A stretch of DNA of 64,000 nt, taken from the NCBI RefSeq assembly GCF_016862315.1, contig NZ_BOMS01000025.1, positions 1 to 64,000 on the forward strand, in the 5' to 3' direction. The notes under the pieces were generated by a model. That model worked only from the letters and a program-made list of their open reading frames with translations, ran no database searches and was not told the origin of the DNA. The stretch is from Actinoplanes palleronii. Lineage in GTDB: Bacteria > Actinomycetota > Actinomycetes > Mycobacteriales > Micromonosporaceae. Of the stretch, positions 26,791 to 34,647 are shown one piece after another; within the stretch, counting starts at the first letter, position 1; the number at the start of each line of letters is the position of its first letter. A program made the translations under genes and the position numbers.

Positions 26791-27680
26791 TGGATCACCT
26801 CTCGGAAGATCTCGGCCAGCGAGGGGCGGACCGGGCCGAACGCGTGCACCGGGCCCCGGGCCAGGGCGGACCGCAGCACCTGCTGGTCCTCGGCGCCGTC
26901 ACCCAGGTCGAAGACCGCGGTCCGGCCGTCCAGGTCGACCAGGGAGACACCGGGTTCGTCGCGCAGCCAGCCGGCGTCGCCACCGACCTCGATCCGGAAC
27001 CGCGGCAGGGTGTACTGGTCGCGCAGCCCGGCGCGGTCGCCGGCCGCCCGGATCGTGCCGTCCGCAATGATCACCAGGTCGTCGCAGAGCCGTTCCACCA
27101 GGTCGAGCTGGTGGCTGGAGAAGAGCACCGCGGCGCCGGCGGCGGCCCGCTCGCGCAGCACGCCGAGCACGTTCTCGACGGCCAGCGGGTCGAGCCCGGA
27201 GAACGGCTCGTCCAGCACCAGCAGCTCCGGGTCGTGCACCAGCGCGGCGGCGATCTGCGCCCGCTGCTGGTTGCCCAGCGACAGCTTCTGCACGTGGTCG
27301 TCGGCGCGTTCGCCCAGCTCCAGCCGGTCCAGCAGGACCAGGGTGCGCTTGCGGGCCTCGGCGGCGCTCAGCCCGTGCAGCCGGCCCAGGTAGACGACCT
27401 GCTCCAGCACGCTCATCTTCGGGTAGAGGCCGCGCTCCTCCGGCATGTAACCGAAGCGGTGGCGGATCTCCCGGGTCAGCGGCTCGCCCTGCCAGGTCAC
27501 CGTGCCACGGTCGGCGGCGAGGACCCCAAGGATGATCCGCATGGTGGTGGTCTTGCCGGCGCCGTTGGCGCCGACGAATCCGGTCAGCCGACCGGTCGTC
27601 ACGGTGAACGACACATCCTTGAGGACCTGCCGGTCACCGAACGACCTGTCGACCGCGTCGACGGTGAGGACGGTGTTCAT
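26787..27680 (-). CDS. ABC transporter ATP-binding protein (NatA-like)
   Basis: A 297-residue ATPase subunit: Walker A GANGAGKTT near 38, Q-loop GYMPEERGLYPKM near 83, signature LSLGNQQRAQIAAAL near 135, Walker B LLVLDEPFSGLDP near 157 and H-loop FSSHQLDLVE. The form LSLGNQQR and the C-terminal DUF4162-like domain (about 220-297) are typical of NatA/YtrB-like exporter subunits. ATG at 27680 selected because the fold starts directly; a GTG at 27701 adds seven residues. Works with the permease that follows; kinase and regulator genes lie just upstream. Confidence 0.93.
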   Translation of the reverse strand: MNTVLTVDAVDRSFGDRQVLKDVSFTVTTGRLTGFVGANGAGKTTTMRIILGVLAADRGTVTWQGEPLTREIRHRFGYMPEERGLYPKMSVLEQVVYLGRLHGLSAAEARKRTLVLLDRLELGERADDHVQKLSLGNQQRAQIAAALVHDPELLVLDEPFSGLDPLAVENVLGVLRERAAAGAAVLFSSHQLDLVERLCDDLVIIADGTIRAAGDRAGLRDQYTLPRFRIEVGGDAGWLRDEPGVSLVDLDGRTAVFDLGDGAEDQQVLRSALARGPVHAFGPVRPSLAEIFREVIQ

Positions 27681-27741
27681 GCCGTAGACGCTAGGCGTCA
27701 CGACCGCCCGCGGCGTCCGGCTCCCGGCGGAGGGCTGCGGG

Positions 27742-28401
27742 TCATCCCTGCGACGGACGCACGACCCCCATCTCGTACGCGAGGACGACCGCCTGGGTCC
27801 GATCCCGGGCGCCCATCTTCATCAGCACCCGGCTCACGTGCGTCTTCACCGTGGTCTCGCCCAGGTGCAACGCCGTGGCGATCTCCGCGTTCGTCGCGCC
27901 GCCGGCCAGCTCGACGAGCACCTCGTGCTCCCGCGGGGTCAGCTCGCCGAGGCGGACGCCCGGTTCCGGGGTGCGCTGCCGGGGCGCGCTGAACTCGGCG
28001 ATCACCCGGCGGGTCACCGCCGGGGCGAGCAGCGCGTCACCGGCGGCCAGCACCCGGACCGCCTCGGTCAGCGCCTCCGGTGTGCCGTTCTTCAGCAGGA
28101 ACCCGCTCGCGCCGGCCTGCAACGCCTCGAACAGGTAGTCGTCCCGGTCGAAGGTGGTCAGGATCAACACCGACGGACCACCGGCGGCGGCGATGCGGCG
28201 GGTCGCCTCCAGGCCGTTCATCTCCGGCATTTCCACATCCATCAGTACGACGTGAGGACGCAGCCGCAGCGCCATCTCGACCGCGGTGACCCCGTCGGCG
28301 GCCTCACCGACCACGGTGATGTCGTCCTCCAACTCGAGGATGACCCGGAACCCGGACCGGACCAGCCGGTGGTCGTCCGCAAGGAGGACCTCGATGCTCA
28401 C
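27742..28401 (-). CDS. NarL/LuxR-type response regulator
   Basis: A 219-residue two-component regulator: receiver domain with LLADDH (residues 5-10), phosphoacceptor Asp in VVLMDVEMPEMNG near 54 and ILTTFDRDDYLFEAL near 84 (Thr/Lys switch, FLLKN near 107), then a LuxR-type HTH beginning LGELTPREHEVLVELAGGATN near 150. Start GTG at 28401 opens directly on the receiver domain. Cognate kinase gene is 85 bp upstream; the ABC exporter genes are 61 bp downstream on the same strand, the usual layout for a self-regulated detoxification operon. Confidence 0.93.
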   Translation of the reverse strand: MSIEVLLADDHRLVRSGFRVILELEDDITVVGEAADGVTAVEMALRLRPHVVLMDVEMPEMNGLEATRRIAAAGGPSVLILTTFDRDDYLFEALQAGASGFLLKNGTPEALTEAVRVLAAGDALLAPAVTRRVIAEFSAPRQRTPEPGVRLGELTPREHEVLVELAGGATNAEIATALHLGETTVKTHVSRVLMKMGARDRTQAVVLAYEMGVVRPSQG

Positions 28402-28486
28402 GCTGTGCCAGCCTTCGGCATGCTCTCGTGGCCCTCGCCTGCGAGACCGTCGTTCGGCGCGGCGCGGTGCCGCTCGGTGCAGTCGA

Positions 28487-29761
28487 TCATGCCGTGCTCC
28501 CGACGGTCGACGACGAATACGGCAGACGGACCCTGACCCGGAATCCACCGGTGCTGCGGCGGCCGGCTTCCAGGGTGCCGTCGTGCACGGTGACCCGTTC
28601 CCGCATCCCGATCAGCCCCATCCCGCTGCTCCCCGCGCCGGTGCCGCCCCGGCCGTCGTCGGCGACGTCCAGCTCCAGCTCGCCGGCGAGGTACCGCACG
28701 CGGATGTCGAGGGTGCCGGCCTGCGCGTGCTTGAGGGTATTGGTGACCGACTCCTGCACGATCCGGTAGGCCGCCTGGGACAGCGAATCGGGCAGCGCGG
28801 CCGGCTCACCGTACGTACCGAAATGAACCTCGAGACCCGCCTCCCGGGCCCGATCGGCGATCTCCTCGATCCGGTCGATCCCGGCGACCGGCCCCTCCAC
28901 CGCGACCGGCGTGCTGGCCCGCAGCGCGCCCAGCATCCGGCGCAACTCGTCGACGGCGGTCCGCGCGCCGTGCTCGATCGCGGTCAGCGCGGTGACCGCC
29001 TTATCCGGGTCCTTGGTCAACGCCCGGCGGCAGGCGGACGCCTGGATGCCCATCACCGACACGTGGTGCGCGACCACGTCGTGCAGCTCCCGGGCGATCC
29101 GGACCCGCTCGTCGAGCACCGCCCGGCCGGCCGCCGCCTCCTGGGCCGCACGCAGCTCGGCGGCCTGCTCCTCGAGCTGGTGCCGGCGCCAGACCGAGTG
29201 CCAGGCCGCGTCGCCCATCAGGTACGTGAAGGCGAAGTACACGACGTTCTGCAGGTAGCCCACGAAGATCGCCGACCAGAACTGCGGCAGCTCACCGGAG
29301 GCGTCCGACGTCGAGACCGCGATGATGTCGCGATACAGCGCGTACGAGACGGTCAGCCAGGCGAACATCACCGCGATGATGACCAGCCGCACGATCCGCG
29401 CCCGCTGCCGGTCCGGCCCCCACGCGCCGAGCGTGTAGATCGCCGCGAACAGGGCGTACGTCGTGATCATCTGCTCCTGCGAGAACCGGACCTGCGCGAT
29501 GATGAAGCACACCGAGATCACCACGGCGACCACGTCCGGGAACCGGCGGCGCCAGGCCAGCGGCAGCGTGGTGACCACCGCCCAGAAGATCTGCTCGGGG
29601 ATCGCCGGGGCGTGGTCACTGTGGTAATAACCGGTGCTGCGCAGCAGGAACAGGCTGAAAACGGCGACCGCGGCGACCGCGAACCCGGTCCACAGGTCGC
29701 TGCTGCGCTGCCGGGCGGTCGGCCCGGGCCGGCGCCACTCTTCGATGGTCCACGATCGCAT
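28487..29761 (-). CDS. NarL-family sensor histidine kinase (HPK7)
   Basis: A 424-residue membrane kinase with five to six N-terminal hydrophobic segments (residues 25-190), a coiled helix, the HisKA_3 box ARELHDVVAHHVSVMG (phosphoacceptor His near 230), and a HATPase domain with AAYRIVQESVTNTLKHAQA (N box), DVADDGRGG and GMGLIGMRERV. The membrane part looks like an intramembrane sensor with no large extracellular domain. Its target is the response regulator encoded next. Upstream of the gene lies the tandem repeat at 29804, which belongs to the neighbouring MerR gene. Confidence 0.93.
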   Translation of the reverse strand: MRSWTIEEWRRPGPTARQRSSDLWTGFAVAAVAVFSLFLLRSTGYYHSDHAPAIPEQIFWAVVTTLPLAWRRRFPDVVAVVISVCFIIAQVRFSQEQMITTYALFAAIYTLGAWGPDRQRARIVRLVIIAVMFAWLTVSYALYRDIIAVSTSDASGELPQFWSAIFVGYLQNVVYFAFTYLMGDAAWHSVWRRHQLEEQAAELRAAQEAAAGRAVLDERVRIARELHDVVAHHVSVMGIQASACRRALTKDPDKAVTALTAIEHGARTAVDELRRMLGALRASTPVAVEGPVAGIDRIEEIADRAREAGLEVHFGTYGEPAALPDSLSQAAYRIVQESVTNTLKHAQAGTLDIRVRYLAGELELDVADDGRGGTGAGSSGMGLIGMRERVTVHDGTLEAGRRSTGGFRVRVRLPYSSSTVGSTA

Positions 29762-29803
29762 GCGGAAACGATTACACGTTTCGCCCCATGGTCACAGCCG
29801 GTG

Positions 29804-29905
29804 CCCGCGGCCTTTTGTCAGTCGCCGTCGGCCCTTTTGTCAATCGCCGTCGGCCCGCGGCCCTTTTGTCAGCCGGCGTCGGCCCGCGGCCCTTTTGTCA
29901 GCCGG
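29804..29905 (-). repeat. Four tandem copies of the merR 3' end including the stop codon
   Basis: CCTTTTGTCA begins at 29811, 29833, 29862 and 29891 (periods 22, 29, 29), each followed by GYCGSCGTCGGC. On the minus strand the most upstream copy holds the true end of the MerR gene (GCCGACGCCGGCTGA); three further copies, each with its own TGA, follow downstream. Confidence 0.85.
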
Positions 29906-30263
29906 CGTCGGCTCGCGGCCGGACCGCGCGGCGGACCTGCATCGGGATGGTGGCGTCCTCGCCCGGCCCGAGCGTGCCGCCGAGCTCGTGGATCCGCCGG
30001 TGTGCGGCGGCCAGCCGGTCCTCCAGGGTGACCACCCGGACCGCGGCGGCCAGCAGAAAACCCTGGTCGAGCAGGATCCGCACCCGGGCCGCGAGGTCGA
30101 GCTGATGCCGCGAATACCGCCGGTGCCCACCGGCCGACCGTTCCGGCTCGATCAGCCCGGTCCCGTCGAGGGTACGCAGAAAGGCCGGGGTGACGCCGAT
30201 CAGCTCGGCGGCCCGGCCCATGGTGTACGCCGGAAGGTCGGCGTCGTCGGCAATGCTGGGCAT
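29898..30263 (-). CDS. MerR-family transcriptional regulator
   Basis: A 121-residue regulator with an N-terminal MerR HTH (YTMGRAAELIGVTPAFLRTL, then the wing GHRRYSRHQLDL) and a short dimerisation coiled coil (VVTLEDRLAAAHRRIHEL). No Cys or other metal-site cluster is present, and no large effector domain. Ribosome site GAGGGGACG precedes the ATG. A 12-bp hairpin (30284-30314) lies in its leader. Target genes unknown; the adjacent kinase operon is one candidate. Confidence 0.9.
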   Translation of the reverse strand: MPSIADDADLPAYTMGRAAELIGVTPAFLRTLDGTGLIEPERSAGGHRRYSRHQLDLAARVRILLDQGFLLAAAVRVVTLEDRLAAAHRRIHELGGTLGPGEDATIPMQVRRAVRPRADAG

Positions 30264-30283
30264 CGTCCCCTCAGACGAACAGT

Positions 30284-30320
30284 CCAGGGCCCCGGCGGGT
30301 AACCGGGGCCCTGGATTTTC
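30284..30320 (+). terminator. Strong 12-bp hairpin, terminator-like on the plus strand
   Basis: CCAGGGCCCCGG (30284-30295) pairs perfectly with CCGGGGCCCTGG (30303-30314) and is followed on + by ATTTTCAATT. No plus-strand gene ends nearby, so it either stops antisense transcription into the MerR leader or acts as a leader hairpin on the minus strand. Confidence 0.6.
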
Positions 30321-30773
30321 AATTCTGTTGCCGACTCATCTGGCCGGCTCAGGCGGTCGACCGGCTGCGTGCCGCTAGCAGTCGACCGGAGTGATGTGCA
30401 TCGGCTGCGATCACCTCTCGTCGGGTCGGGGACGTCTCCAATACGCGTTGCTGCGGTATTTCGTCCTCCTTCTCCAACTCAGCGTCTGTGCCAGTTGCAG
30501 TGCCGGCCGAAGCCGACGCAATGAACATATGCCTGTTCCCCGCCGATTTCTAGAGTCGCCGCTGTAGATTTTTTAGCCACACCCCAACGTGACCTGCGAT
30601 AACGCAAGCCCCCGTCAATGCCTGCAAGCACTCTCAACCGCGGTGCGAGACCGCTGGCGATCGCCGCTCGCCTGCTGGACCGCGGCTTCAGCAAGCATGA
30701 AGATGACGACTCAAAGACCGCCGGTCAAAAATCAGCAGGTGTCGATGAGCGGCGCCCTGCGATCGGGCCCGCT
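30321..30773. other. Low-GC gap between MerR gene and toxin gene
   Basis: About 450 bp with clearly lower GC than the flanks. Holds the small frames described at 30479-30580, a purine-rich GGAGAAGGAGGACGAA (minus strand, about 30464-30479) that looks like a ribosome site without a following gene, and an eight-codon ATG frame (MHITPVDC) near 30400 behind AGAGGTGAT. Nothing else recognised. Confidence 0.4.
30479..30580 (-). CDS. Possible 33-residue Cys/His-containing small protein
   Basis: A GTG at 30580 opens a 33-codon frame starting AKKSTAATLEIGGEQAYVHC and ending VGFGRHCNWHRR. The codons (AAA AAA TCT ACA) are unusually AT-rich for this genome, in line with the low-GC pocket 30430-30780. 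Two Cys and three His in the last 17 residues are notable. The frame is open further upstream to 30694, but that part looks random. No convincing ribosome site, no family recognised. An overlapping 59-codon frame (ATG at about 30529) also exists, so real coding here is uncertain. Confidence 0.25.
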   Translation of the reverse strand: MAKKSTAATLEIGGEQAYVHCVGFGRHCNWHRR

Positions 30774-31181
30774 CTAGTCTTCTCCGGGAATCCACAGCGA
30801 ATCCACCCGCCCGTCGCGATGCACCACCCAGATCCCGCCGGCGGGATTCGCCGCACAGATCATGTGCATCTGCCGCAGTCCTGCCAGGAAAGCGGCAGCC
30901 ATCTCTGCGAAGCTCAAGTTCGCATTCGACAACGCAAAAAGGCAGACCCGGTGCGCTGCCACCGCTTCACGTTCCGAAGTGACATGCCGGATGCGCTTGT
31001 CCTTCGTCAGGGCGGCCCACCCTTGCGACCCGGCATACGCGATCCACGAGACGTCTTCCACCTGCTGGGACGCCGGCTCGCCGAACACGTCCGCCAAGGT
31101 GTGGACCCGCTCGCCGACGTCTCGCAATGCTGCGACGACACGGCGGCCAATGTTGCGATCGGCCAGGAATTCAAGCGGCAC
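30774..31181 (-). CDS. VapC45-like PIN-fold toxin
   Basis: A 135-residue protein with a PIN-like fold (PF18478 type): FLADRNIGRRVVAAL at the start supplies the first catalytic Asp, EDVSWIAYAGSQG the middle acidic residue and ALTKDKRIRHV the third Asp. Size and partner match VapC45 (Rv2019) of M. tuberculosis, expected to be a Mg-dependent ribonuclease. The GTG start overlaps the antitoxin gene by 11 bp, so they are co-translated, antitoxin first. GC content of the pair is lower than that of flanking genes, suggesting transfer. Confidence 0.8.
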   Translation of the reverse strand: MPLEFLADRNIGRRVVAALRDVGERVHTLADVFGEPASQQVEDVSWIAYAGSQGWAALTKDKRIRHVTSEREAVAAHRVCLFALSNANLSFAEMAAAFLAGLRQMHMICAANPAGGIWVVHRDGRVDSLWIPGED

Positions 31182-31848
31182 GCCGCGCCATCACACGAAG
31201 CACCGCCTCAACCTCGGCAGTGCCCAGCCCATACTCGTCGGCGATGTCCTCGACAGACTCGCGTCCGCCGTAGAACAGATCTGCCACCGTTTCGACGGGC
31301 ACCTTACTGGCTGCGAAAACCGGCTGCCCGAAACCAAATCTAGGGTCGACGATGATGTCTGCGCCCTCGTACGGCCGCAACGTGATCCGGCTGGCGAAAC
31401 CGTCCGGGGCGTACGAGACGAATCTGATCACCGTCTCCACAACCTGCCGGAGGGCCTGCTGTCCGTCGCGGGCACGAACCCATTCGGGCGCAACCCGGGT
31501 GGCAGCGTTGTAGAGCAGATCCCCACCATCGGAAGCGATGGTGTTCGTCGCCAGTACGTACTCGTTTCCCGTTTCCTGACGTAGACGCTCGACACCGGCT
31601 CGGATCTCTTGCATCGACAGGCCCGTGTTGCGTAGCTCTCTCAAGATCTGGGCTTCAGCAAGCGCGATGAAGGGCAGACGCGGGCCGCGCGGCGTGCGAG
31701 GGGACACGGAGTGCATCACTGATCGTTCCCGATCACTCGCGATCCACTGCTTGAGGGTGTTCGCGGGGATACCGAGATGCACCCCAGCGGCCTGGGCAGT
31801 GAGCAGCGGCGCGGTGAATCGCTGGTCCCGCTGCACACCATCTGCCAT
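31171..31848 (-). CDS. VapB45-like antitoxin (HTH + DUF433)
   Basis: A 225-residue antitoxin of the VapB45 (Rv2018) type: an N-terminal MerR-like HTH (AQAAGVHLGIPANTLKQWI), a linker ending LVRF-type strands, and a C-terminal DUF433 domain (DPRFGFGQPVFAASKVPVET, then GGRESVEDIADEYGLGTAEVEAVLRV). DUF433 is a second HTH that commonly pairs with PIN-like toxins. ATG at 31848 chosen; in-frame ATGs at 31872 and 31902 are possible but lack ribosome sites. The ribosome site GGTGGAG is very close to the chosen ATG. Confidence 0.82.
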   Translation of the reverse strand: MADGVQRDQRFTAPLLTAQAAGVHLGIPANTLKQWIASDRERSVMHSVSPRTPRGPRLPFIALAEAQILRELRNTGLSMQEIRAGVERLRQETGNEYVLATNTIASDGGDLLYNAATRVAPEWVRARDGQQALRQVVETVIRFVSYAPDGFASRITLRPYEGADIIVDPRFGFGQPVFAASKVPVETVADLFYGGRESVEDIADEYGLGTAEVEAVLRVMARRAA

Positions 31849-31905
31849 AGCTCCACCGTAGCGGCTCGCCATCGTCGGCTGGCACAACCATCCGGTCGCC
31901 ATCGG

Positions 31906-32496
31906 CTACGCGACGCGGCGGACGATGGCCAGCAGGGCCTCCTCGACGTCCTCGATGGGGCGCTCCGGCTGGAAGACCAGCCAGTCCACCGCGACCACCA
32001 ACCCCACGCCGAACAGTGCCGCCGACGCCACCCGCACGTCCAGCTCCGCCGGCAGCTCCCCCGAGTCCACGCCCGCCTGGACCGTCTCGGCGATCACGCC
32101 GATCGACTGCTCCCGGAGCAGCAGCAGGGTCTGCTGCCACTCCCGGTTCGTCCGCCACATCTCGGAGATCAGCAGCTGGGCGAAGGCCTGGTAGCGCCGG
32201 ATGTACTCCAGCTGGGCCCGGATCAGCGCCCGCACCGCGTCGCGCGCCGGCAGGCCCTCGACCGCGGCGCGGAACTCGGCGGTGAGCAGGCCGACGCCGT
32301 GCCGCAGCAGCTCCTCGAAGAGGTCCGTCTTGGACTTGAAGTTGTAGTAGACCGTGCCCTTGGCCACCTTGGCGCGCAGCGCGATGTCGTCCACAGTGGT
32401 CGCCGAGAAGCCCTGTTCGGCGATCAGTTCGACCGCGGCCTCGTACAGCTTCTGGCGGGTGTCCTCACGCCGCCTGCTCCGCCCGTCCATCGCCAT
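31906..32496 (-). CDS. TetR-family transcriptional regulator
   Basis: A 196-residue repressor: the HTH is LIAEQGFSATTVDDIALRAKVAKGTVYYNFKSK (residues 22-54, split here by function) and the rest is the helical ligand/dimer domain. It is the third cistron after the YhgE gene (9 bp gap). The perfect palindrome ACTGACCGGTCAGT upstream of the first cistron is the likely autoregulatory operator. A ligand is not evident. Confidence 0.92.
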   Translation of the reverse strand: MAMDGRSRRREDTRQKLYEAAVELIAEQGFSATTVDDIALRAKVAKGTVYYNFKSKTDLFEELLRHGVGLLTAEFRAAVEGLPARDAVRALIRAQLEYIRRYQAFAQLLISEMWRTNREWQQTLLLLREQSIGVIAETVQAGVDSGELPAELDVRVASAALFGVGLVVAVDWLVFQPERPIEDVEEALLAIVRRVA

Positions 32497-32505
32497 CAGA
32501 CCAGG

Positions 32506-34647
32506 CTAGAGGACCAGATCGGGGTGCAGATCCGCGGAGCGCAGCCGGCGCTGCCGAGCGGCGACCAGCACGGTCAGCAGGAAGGCCACCGCGCCGAACC
32601 CGGCCAGGATCAGGGCGCCGTGCACGATCGGGGCGCTGTTGCCGCCGTCGACGGCGTGCCGCATCGCCTCCACCACGTACGTCATCGGGAGCAGCGGGTG
32701 GATCGCCTGGAAGATCCAGGGGGTGGTCTGCACCGGGTACGTACCGCCGGACGAGGTCAGCTGCAGCATCAGCAGGACCAGCGCGACGATCCGGCCGGGT
32801 GCGCCGATCGCCGCCCCGATCAGCTGCATGATCCCGGCGAAGACGGCCGCGGTGCCGAACAGCAGGCCGAGGCTCACCCACGGGTGGACCGGGGAGAGCC
32901 CGAGGCCGAACCGGACCACGACGTACAAAAGCAGTGCTTGAACCAGGCCCAACAGCACACCCGGCAGCAGACCGGCAAGCGTGACCCGGGGGGCCGGTGC
33001 GCCGGAGACCAGGTAGCGCCGGTTCAACGGGCGCAGCAGCATGTAGTTGATCATTGCGCCCACCCAGAGGGCCAGGGCCAGGAAGTACGGGGCGAAGCCC
33101 ACGCCGTACGTGCCGGCCGGGTTGCGCACCACCCGGTCCAGCGAGACCGGGTCGGCCAGCACGCCGGAGCGCTGCGACGCGTCGTCGTACGCCGGAATCT
33201 CCTTCGCCCCGTCGGTCAGCTTGTCGGCCAGCTGGCCGGCGCCGTCCTGCAGGTCGGCCAGCCCGTTTGCGATCTTGTGGCCGCCGGTGGACAGCGTGGC
33301 CAGCCCGGAGTTCAACTCGCGGGCGCCACTGGCCAGCCGGTACACGCCGTTCCTCAGGTCGGTGGCACCGTCCGCGGCGATCGCGGTGCCGGTCTTGATC
33401 TTCTGGGCGCCGGCGGACAGCTTGTTCAGCCCGCTGGCGAGCCGGTCCACCTGGGCGCGCGCGGTGGCCACGTCGTCGGCCAGGTGCGGCGCGGCGGCGG
33501 CGATCGCGCGGGCGTCCTTCGCCACCTCGCGGAGCCGGGTGCGCAGCCCGTCCAGGTCGGCGGCGGCCACCTTGCGCTGGATCCGCGTGGCGTCGGCGAC
33601 CAGCCGCGACGCGAGCCGTTTCGCGTCGGCCAGGCCGGGGGTGTCTTTGGGCAGCCCGTTCAGATAGCTGCGGAGTTCCTTGGCGTCGCTGAGTGCCTGG
33701 CCGGCCGCGTCGTCGATGGCGCCGACGTTCTTGGCGAGCAGGGTGGCGCCGTCGGCGACCAGGTTCGCGGCGAACTCGATGGTCTGCGCGTTCTCCCGGA
33801 GCTTCGGTTCGACCTTGTCGGCCACGCCGTCCACCGCCGAGGCCAGCCGGTTGCCCCCGGCCGCCGCCTCGGCGAGCTTCGCGGACAGCTGGGTGGTGCC
33901 GGACTCCAGCTCCTTCAGGCCGTCGGCGAGCTTGTTCGCGCCGCGCCCGGCGTCACCCAGGCCGTTGGCGATCTGCCCGGCGCCACGGTGCGCGTCGTCG
34001 ATGCCGGCCGCTTCCTTCTGTGCGCCGGCGTGCAGCTTCCCGGTCGCGTCAGCGATCTTGCCGGCCGCGTCGGCGGCCTTCTCGGTCTGCGCCTTGAGGT
34101 CGGTGAACCCGATCAGCATCTGGTCGTAGTACTTCGCCGACGCGCTGGCCGACGCGGCCGACCGGACCTCGTCGAAGGCGGTCCGGGCGAAGACGCCGGA
34201 CAGGTAGTTGGTCGAGTCGTCGCTGACCGCGCTGAGCTGCGCGTTCTCCGCGGTCTTGGCGTCGTTCGGCGCGGCCGCCAGGTTGCCGGAGAAGTCCGCC
34301 GGGATGCGCAGCTCGATCTGGTACTTGCCGTCCTTGAGCCCGGCGTCGGCGGTCCTCGCGTCGACCAGGTGCCAGTCGAAGACCTCCCGCTCGATCAGCT
34401 TGTCGGCCAGGTCCCGGCCGGCCTGCACGGTCTTGCCGTTCTGGTCGGTGGCCGGCTTGTCCTCGACGACGAGGGCGGCCGGGATGTGGTTCAGGTGGCC
34501 GTAGGGATCCCAGAACGCGTAGAGGTACAGCGCCCCGTAGAGCAGCGGCACCACCGCAAGGACCGCGAGGGCCGCCGCCGTCAGCCGGCTGCGGGTGAAC
34601 CGGCGGAGCTCCAGCCCCGCCAGGGAGATCGTCGACAATCCGGTCAC
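32506..34647 (-). CDS. YhgE/Pip-family membrane protein
   Basis: A 713-residue protein: one N-terminal membrane helix (AALAVLAVVPLLYGALYLYA) followed by the family motif FWDPYGHLNHIPAALVVEDK, a long extracytoplasmic region (60-470) of heptad-like repeats such as LADGLKELESGTTQLSAKLA, and five to six C-terminal helices of ABC-2 type. Family relatives include phage infection protein (Pip) and EsaA-like proteins of type VII secretion. The GTG start overlaps the stop of the ATP-binding gene (GTGA). It probably assembles with that protein or another ATPase for export; substrate unknown. Confidence 0.9.
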   Translation of the reverse strand: MTGLSTISLAGLELRRFTRSRLTAAALAVLAVVPLLYGALYLYAFWDPYGHLNHIPAALVVEDKPATDQNGKTVQAGRDLADKLIEREVFDWHLVDARTADAGLKDGKYQIELRIPADFSGNLAAAPNDAKTAENAQLSAVSDDSTNYLSGVFARTAFDEVRSAASASASAKYYDQMLIGFTDLKAQTEKAADAAGKIADATGKLHAGAQKEAAGIDDAHRGAGQIANGLGDAGRGANKLADGLKELESGTTQLSAKLAEAAAGGNRLASAVDGVADKVEPKLRENAQTIEFAANLVADGATLLAKNVGAIDDAAGQALSDAKELRSYLNGLPKDTPGLADAKRLASRLVADATRIQRKVAAADLDGLRTRLREVAKDARAIAAAAPHLADDVATARAQVDRLASGLNKLSAGAQKIKTGTAIAADGATDLRNGVYRLASGARELNSGLATLSTGGHKIANGLADLQDGAGQLADKLTDGAKEIPAYDDASQRSGVLADPVSLDRVVRNPAGTYGVGFAPYFLALALWVGAMINYMLLRPLNRRYLVSGAPAPRVTLAGLLPGVLLGLVQALLLYVVVRFGLGLSPVHPWVSLGLLFGTAAVFAGIMQLIGAAIGAPGRIVALVLLMLQLTSSGGTYPVQTTPWIFQAIHPLLPMTYVVEAMRHAVDGGNSAPIVHGALILAGFGAVAFLLTVLVAARQRRLRSADLHPDLVL

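Noticed and set aside
30385..30412. Eight-codon peptide MHITPVDC as a regulatory leader or RiPP precursor
   Set aside because: Too short to judge; no modifying enzyme or cysteine-related gene follows on the same transcript.
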